A DNA stretch of 16,673 nt from Anaerolineales bacterium (GTDB lineage Bacteria; Chloroflexota; Anaerolineae; Anaerolineales; Villigracilaceae): positions 1 through 16,673 of the forward strand of contig JAFGKO010000102.1 of assembly GCA_016928525.1 (NCBI GenBank). The letters are read 5' to 3'. Shown here piece after piece: positions 13,836 through 16,673 of the stretch. The notes beneath the pieces were generated by a model. That model was not told the DNA's origin, made no database searches, and worked only from the letters and a program-made list of their open reading frames with translations. A program made the translations under genes and the position numbers. How positions within the stretch are numbered: position 1 is the stretch's first letter; every line of letters starts with the position of its first letter.

Positions 13836-13862
13836 GGACGGGTTTGAGACCCGTCCCTACTC
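13830..13862. repeat. palindromic element 3, carrying both flanking stop codons
   Basis: A 16-bp stem around a single G (13846), with one wobble pair near the centre. The arms read AGTAGGGACGGG and CCCGTCCCTACT. The ndh stop TAG (13833-13835) is in the left arm, and the TAG stop of the convergent gene (minus strand, 13859-13857) is in the right arm. It is probably also the shared terminator, although no long T-run follows on either side. Confidence 0.85.
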
Positions 13863-14216
13863 TAATTCGCGATAGATGTACCACTGCCCCTTACGTTCGT
13901 CCACGCTTTTCATCGCACGGTCGTAGTACAGGTCGAAGATCTGTCCCGTGTCCACCTTTACGCGGAAGTAAAAACGCCCAACATTTAATGATCCGCGCGT
14001 GGAGGCGACCGCTGCATGCGCGGGCCGCATGTTACGGGCCATCTTCCCACGCCGCGTGAAATCGCTCCACTCCGACAGGGTTTCGAGGACGCGGTAAGTT
14101 TCGCCTTCCCAAACGAAACCATTGGGGCAATCCGGAGTCTTTTCGCGCGCTGGAGGAGTATCAAAGATTACTTCAATGGGATCATCGTAAAAGTGGATTG
14201 GTGTGAGTTCCGTCAT
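13857..14216 (-). CDS. DUF6504-like conserved protein
   Basis: The 119-residue soluble protein has a small-domain pattern PNGFVWEGETYRVLETLSEWSDF at about residues 31-53 and GRFYFRVKVDTGQIFDLYYDRA at about 80-101, with no signal or membrane segment. The F-W-x-G-x-x-Y-x-V and Y-F-R-V...F-x-L-Y-Y-D layout resembles DUF6504 proteins, which often occur near DNA repair genes in other bacteria; this assignment is from memory and moderate. It is the last gene of the minus-strand run that begins with the DNA glycosylase, 30 bases after the Mth938-like gene. No ribosome binding site is evident before ATG 14216. Its stop codon is inside the palindrome at 13830-13862. Confidence 0.65.
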   Translation of the reverse strand: MTELTPIHFYDDPIEVIFDTPPAREKTPDCPNGFVWEGETYRVLETLSEWSDFTRRGKMARNMRPAHAAVASTRGSLNVGRFYFRVKVDTGQIFDLYYDRAMKSVDERKGQWYIYRELE

Positions 14217-14246
14217 TTGAGTTTCAAATAGGATTTATCCTCTCCA

Positions 14247-14621
14247 TTAACAGGTTGAGTGAAACAAGCCGCCAACTCGTTTCCCCTTTTTGGCCAAATC
14301 GTTGAACATGGTCACAGCTTGCTTTGTCCTCTCGCTATGGTAGGGGATGCCCCGCTCGCGCAATAATGTTTCGGTTTCGACGCAGACGCCCAACCTGCCA
14401 AACACGCCGCATGCCAGCACGATCACGTCTACCGCGTGTTCGAAAAGCTCCTCAATATCGGCGGGCTGAATGCCGGGACTGTGCTGTGTGCCGGTCTCTG
14501 CCCAGTTCCAGGCTCGGGCACCGCCCGGCCAGATTTTGCAATCCTTGAAATGATAGATTTGCCCCCCAATCGTTACTTCCATCCGCCCCCATGCCAGACT
14601 CGTGATCAGGGTTTCTTCCAT
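14247..14621 (-). CDS. Mth938/NDUFAF3-like domain protein
   Basis: The 124-residue protein shows the Mth938-like (DUF498) pattern: a first beta element GRMEVTIGGQIYHFKDCKIWPGGARAWNW, the HSPGIQPADIEELFEH turn, the strand VDVIVLACGVFGRLGV, TETLLRERGIPYHSERTKQAVTMFNDL and the closing KKGKRVGGLFHSTC. In mitochondria the related NDUFAF3 helps complex I assembly. Bacterial members have no settled function, and the GxxG-type loop after the central strand is the likely ligand site. The ATG is three bases after the stop of the DNA glycosylase gene, with AAGGA upstream, so the two are co-transcribed. It might also have some bearing on the nearby NADH dehydrogenase, but that is only a guess. Confidence 0.85.
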   Translation of the reverse strand: MEETLITSLAWGRMEVTIGGQIYHFKDCKIWPGGARAWNWAETGTQHSPGIQPADIEELFEHAVDVIVLACGVFGRLGVCVETETLLRERGIPYHSERTKQAVTMFNDLAKKGKRVGGLFHSTC

Positions 14622-14624
14622 CGT

Positions 14625-15506
14625 CTATCCTTGATATTTCCAATCCCAGAACCAATAGGCCAGCCCTTTGAACTCGCCCCATTTTTCGAAGCGTTCCTCC
14701 ACCTGCGCGGGCGTGACAGGTTCCCCGTCATACCACTCGTGCGAGACCAGTTTCAGCGCCCAGGAATCAACAGGAATGAAGTCGCCTCGCCCAAGGATCA
14801 GCAGCAAATTGGCAGCCGCATATGGCCCTACTCCCTTGATCTTGAGCAGTTCCTTGCGTAATTCCAATGTGGGCAGATCGGATGTTTTGAAGGATTCGAT
14901 ATCCAGTTCGCCGGATGCCACGCGAACCGCCAGTTCATGGATGGCTGGCGCACGATAGCCAACTCTCACCGCTTCTTTCAGGACCTCGGGGCTGCTGGCC
15001 GCTATCTCGGCCGGGCTCGGGAAAGCGCGTTTCTCCGGTGTTCCATCTAGCACAGGCCCATACTGGTTGATCAGGTTCAAGTTCATGCGTTTGGTGGCCG
15101 CCCAGAGCGTGTTCGTCGTCAGGATGGTTTTGAGCACGTCCTCGAAAAACGTTGGGGAACGCAATACACGCCCGCGGGCAGTTTTCTCAGCATTCGCCAG
15201 CTTGGGCTCCTTGCGGACGGCGGCATAGAAAGTGGAGAAGTCCATGTCGAGGCCGAGCATCCAGGTAACTTTATCAGCCAACTCGCTGGTCTCGGCCCTG
15301 GTCAATTTCCCGCTTGTTTCGACGCTGACCCCACCGGGCGCTTCACGGACTCCCATCTCAAGCACCTTGCCAGTCTCCAACTGAATAACATAGTTCAGGA
15401 GACCCGCTTCTTCATTGTAGTCGAAGGGAGCCATCTGGTACCAACCGTGCGAACGGACGGCATTGCGGAAGATGAAGGGCTGGCGGGCAGGGAGGCTAAT
15501 TTTCAT
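14625..15506 (-). CDS. HhH-GPD family DNA glycosylase, probably monofunctional
   Basis: A 293-residue base-excision repair enzyme of the AlkA/OGG superfamily. The N-terminal part (SHGWYQMAPF, then GKVLEMGVRE) is the TBP-like domain of this group. TFFEDVLKTILTTNTLW near 120-136 matches the core helix preceding the lesion pocket. LLKIKGVGPYAAANLLLIL (about 220-238) is the helix-hairpin-helix, and PVDSW supplies the catalytic D247. OGG1-type bifunctional enzymes have Lys two positions after GVG; here Tyr229 aligns to it, as in AlkA-like monofunctional glycosylases, so strand cleavage is not expected. It could excise alkylated or oxidised bases; the specificity is unknown. A -10 box TAATAT lies six bases before ATG 15506, without a ribosome binding site. 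It leads the operon with the Mth938-like and DUF6504-like genes. Confidence 0.85.
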   Translation of the reverse strand: MKISLPARQPFIFRNAVRSHGWYQMAPFDYNEEAGLLNYVIQLETGKVLEMGVREAPGGVSVETSGKLTRAETSELADKVTWMLGLDMDFSTFYAAVRKEPKLANAEKTARGRVLRSPTFFEDVLKTILTTNTLWAATKRMNLNLINQYGPVLDGTPEKRAFPSPAEIAASSPEVLKEAVRVGYRAPAIHELAVRVASGELDIESFKTSDLPTLELRKELLKIKGVGPYAAANLLLILGRGDFIPVDSWALKLVSHEWYDGEPVTPAQVEERFEKWGEFKGLAYWFWDWKYQG

Positions 15507-15512
15507 GTGTTA

Positions 15513-15541
15513 ATATTAGCACAAATGTGCGATAAATCAAA
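15513..15541 (-). promoter_or_regulatory. extended -10 promoter of the glycosylase operon
   Basis: On the minus strand TGC-TAATAT (15521-15513) is an extended -10 box, with TTGATT 16 bases farther up as a possible -35. The start would fall at the ATG 15506, predicting a leaderless mRNA. GCACATTTGTGC in the spacer is a near-perfect 12-base dyad. Confidence 0.5.
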
Positions 15542-15543
15542 GT

Positions 15544-15568
15544 CCGCCCGTGATTTTGATTCGGGCGG
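15544..15568 (-). terminator. hairpin terminator of the HIT-family gene
   Basis: CCGCCCG and CGGGCGG (15568-15562 and 15550-15544 on the minus strand) form a 7-bp GC stem with an 11-base loop, starting 27 bases after the HIT gene's stop. The following bases, ACTTTGATTTATC, are T-rich but interrupted. Confidence 0.6.
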
Positions 15569-15595
15569 GGATTGTTTCTTATCGACTGACAAGCA

Positions 15596-16078
15596 TCAGG
15601 TCAGTAGCGTTCCTATCTTCTTTATCGATTTTTCAAGGTCTTTCCATTCTGCTTCATCAATTGTCCGGTTCGCATAATCGGCCATGATTTCCCTTATCTT
15701 TGTCAGTGACGGTTGCCCGTACTTCTCGATCACCTCTTGCGTCCAGGGGAAGAACCACAAGTGAAAGTGAACGGAATTCTCTTCTTGAACCATCGTCAAA
15801 TACTCGATCCTCGTCGCCTCCTTGACAGCACAATGTGTGGTTCTGATTAGCGTAGAAAGCTCTTCGTATTCAGTCTCCTGCATCTCAGAAATGGATCGGA
15901 TATGTCGTAGCGATGCGATGACCAAAAACCCCGGAAGCGGGATGAGTGGGTCCTGGTGCGCACAAAAATATTGCGTTCGTTTGATGAAGTCTCCTGGAAC
16001 CAACATCGACCGATCGCTGATAGCACAGCCCATACAATCAATATCCCATTCGTTGCCAAGGAAGTCTCTTGTTTTCAT
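15596..16078 (-). CDS. HIT-family nucleotide hydrolase/transferase-like protein
   Basis: The 160-residue protein (ATG 16078; an upstream frame to 16132 has no better start) has an N-terminal WDIDCMGCAIS, matching the CxxC-x-I zinc or fold element of HIT proteins. The strand GFLVIASLRHIRSISEM follows, and the signature SVHFHLWFFPW with H104 and H106 comes later. HIT proteins cleave or transfer nucleotide monophosphates through the second His. The third His of the canonical HxHxH triad is Trp108 here, so the activity may differ. The C-terminal 50 residues are a charged helical extension. No Shine-Dalgarno is visible. The region is more AT-rich than its neighbours, and the gene stands alone between a terminator and a repeat. 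Confidence 0.75.
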   Translation of the reverse strand: MKTRDFLGNEWDIDCMGCAISDRSMLVPGDFIKRTQYFCAHQDPLIPLPGFLVIASLRHIRSISEMQETEYEELSTLIRTTHCAVKEATRIEYLTMVQEENSVHFHLWFFPWTQEVIEKYGQPSLTKIREIMADYANRTIDEAEWKDLEKSIKKIGTLLT

Positions 16079-16137
16079 AAATTGAGTAGTTTCCCGTTCA
16101 GTGTTATAGGCACCATTCGCAAGCATAACCACAAGGA

Positions 16138-16186
16138 CACGGAGACACTGAGAACAAACGCTCTATGATTCTGTATCTCCGTGGTG
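16138..16186. repeat. degenerate ACCAC...CACGGAG inverted repeat
   Basis: AACCACAAGGACACGGAGAC on the left and TCTCCGTGGT on the right form an interrupted inverted repeat in the 160-base gap between the HIT gene and the amylase. It is of the same low-complexity type as the remnants at 824-860 and 1000-1053. No gene is seen in the gap. Confidence 0.5.
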
Positions 16187-16238
16187 AAACTTCAAGATCG
16201 ACGTTCAAGAGAGTACTGCAGACCCGACTCGCGAAACA

Positions 16239-16673
16239 TCATTTTAGAGCATAGACCGCATACCCGCGAGGCGCGGCGTAAAAATGCGCGCGACCGTCGC
16301 GGTCGGTGGTCTGGTCGATTGGGCGAGCCATGTCGGTTTTGCTCCACCAGGCTACGGGTTCGAAAGAAGCGTTGTACCATTTCGTGTTGACCAGCCCCCC
16401 GCGCCAGTCCCCGCCGTGATTGTTCAGTACGTAGATCAGTCCCGGTTTGTCTCCGAAGCCAGTACGTTGCATGATGTACAGGTTGTCGTCCAGCCACAGG
16501 GTCTGCGTACCGCCCTCGGCGTATTTCTCGTGCGCCCGGACAAGCGCGGCGATGCCGTTGGGCGTGCCGTCCAGCGCCAGGTTGTAATTGAAGTAATCGT
16601 GCCAGAAGACACAGGGATAGCCCTCATGCGTCAGGATGTAGGAATAGGCCAGCAGCTTGTCGTTGACGATGGG
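16239..16673 (-). CDS. alpha-amylase family GH13, C-terminal part
   Basis: Partial: the 5' end lies beyond the right edge, and 144 codons plus the stop are visible. The frame opens with PIVNDKLLAYSYILTHEGYPCVFWHDYFN, which is the end of the GH13 catalytic barrel (the last strand and helix, as in bacterial liquefying alpha-amylases). It continues with GTPNGIAALVRAHEKYAEGGTQTLWLDDN and then the beta-sandwich domain C (GFGDKPGLIYVLNNHGGDWRG...GRAHFYAAPRGYAVYALK). The catalytic Asp, Glu and Asp are upstream of the visible part, so activity cannot be judged. The enzyme would break alpha-1,4-glucans; whether it is secreted cannot be seen from this end. I do not see a clear terminator after its stop. 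Confidence 0.88.
   Translation of the reverse strand, partial: PIVNDKLLAYSYILTHEGYPCVFWHDYFNYNLALDGTPNGIAALVRAHEKYAEGGTQTLWLDDNLYIMQRTGFGDKPGLIYVLNNHGGDWRGGLVNTKWYNASFEPVAWWSKTDMARPIDQTTDRDGRAHFYAAPRGYAVYALK

Noticed and set aside
14436..14861. 141-codon plus-strand frame over the Mth938-like and glycosylase genes
   Set aside because: It is a shadow frame opposite two well-supported genes.
16192..16497. 101-codon minus-strand frame in the amylase region
   Set aside because: It is out of frame with the GH13 barrel and domain C sequence, which reads without interruption from 16673 to 16239; no frameshift is needed.
1..16673. CRISPR array, toxin-antitoxin pair, phage or defence island
   Set aside because: No regularly spaced repeats, no recognisable defence, toxin, integrase or transposase genes on either strand.

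Overview
The window looks like a chromosomal segment of a bacterium, most likely a member of the Chloroflexota (Anaerolineae-like). This is inferred from the house-keeping protein types, the Pro/Thr-rich linker behind a lipoprotein signal, and the dispersed palindromes between genes; no marker gene here fixes the taxonomy. Most of the window is moderately GC-rich. The left edge (about 1-1260) and the stretch around 15500-16240 are visibly more AT-rich.

Layout, left to right: (i) the tail of an unidentified gene and a directly abutting membrane-protein gene (+), followed by about 600 bases of non-coding, repeat-bearing DNA. (ii) A consensus promoter, a yybP-ykoY-type (Mn2+) riboswitch with an intrinsic terminator, and the P-type Ca2+/Mn2+ ATPase it controls (+). 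(iii) A four-gene minus-strand operon: a small conserved protein, a degenerate NERD-like protein with a C-terminal membrane anchor, a family-2 glycosyltransferase and RNase HII. (iv) tRNA-Pro(UGG) on the minus strand, with two degenerate repeat units behind it that copy its 3' end. (v) A plus-strand run: lipoprotein esterase, gatC, gatA, galE, a metallo-beta-lactamase-fold hydrolase and a site-2-protease-like membrane protease. (vi) A type II NADH dehydrogenase gene whose promoter carries a Rex-like operator. (vii) A minus-strand run: DNA glycosylase, Mth938-like protein and a DUF6504-like protein. (viii) A minus-strand HIT-family protein, and the 3' end of a GH13 alpha-amylase at the right edge.

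The notable content is regulatory and structural. Sequence evidence supports manganese control of the ATPase by a transcriptional riboswitch. It also supports redox (NADH/NAD+) control of the NADH dehydrogenase by Rex. Three near-perfect palindromes at gene ends share a TAGGG(G/A)C...CCCTA design that presents TAG on both strands, and two of them supply the stop codons of the adjoining genes. The tandem tRNA-tail repeats conserve a hairpin through strand-specific compensatory changes. I see no CRISPR array, integrase, transposase or phage genes.
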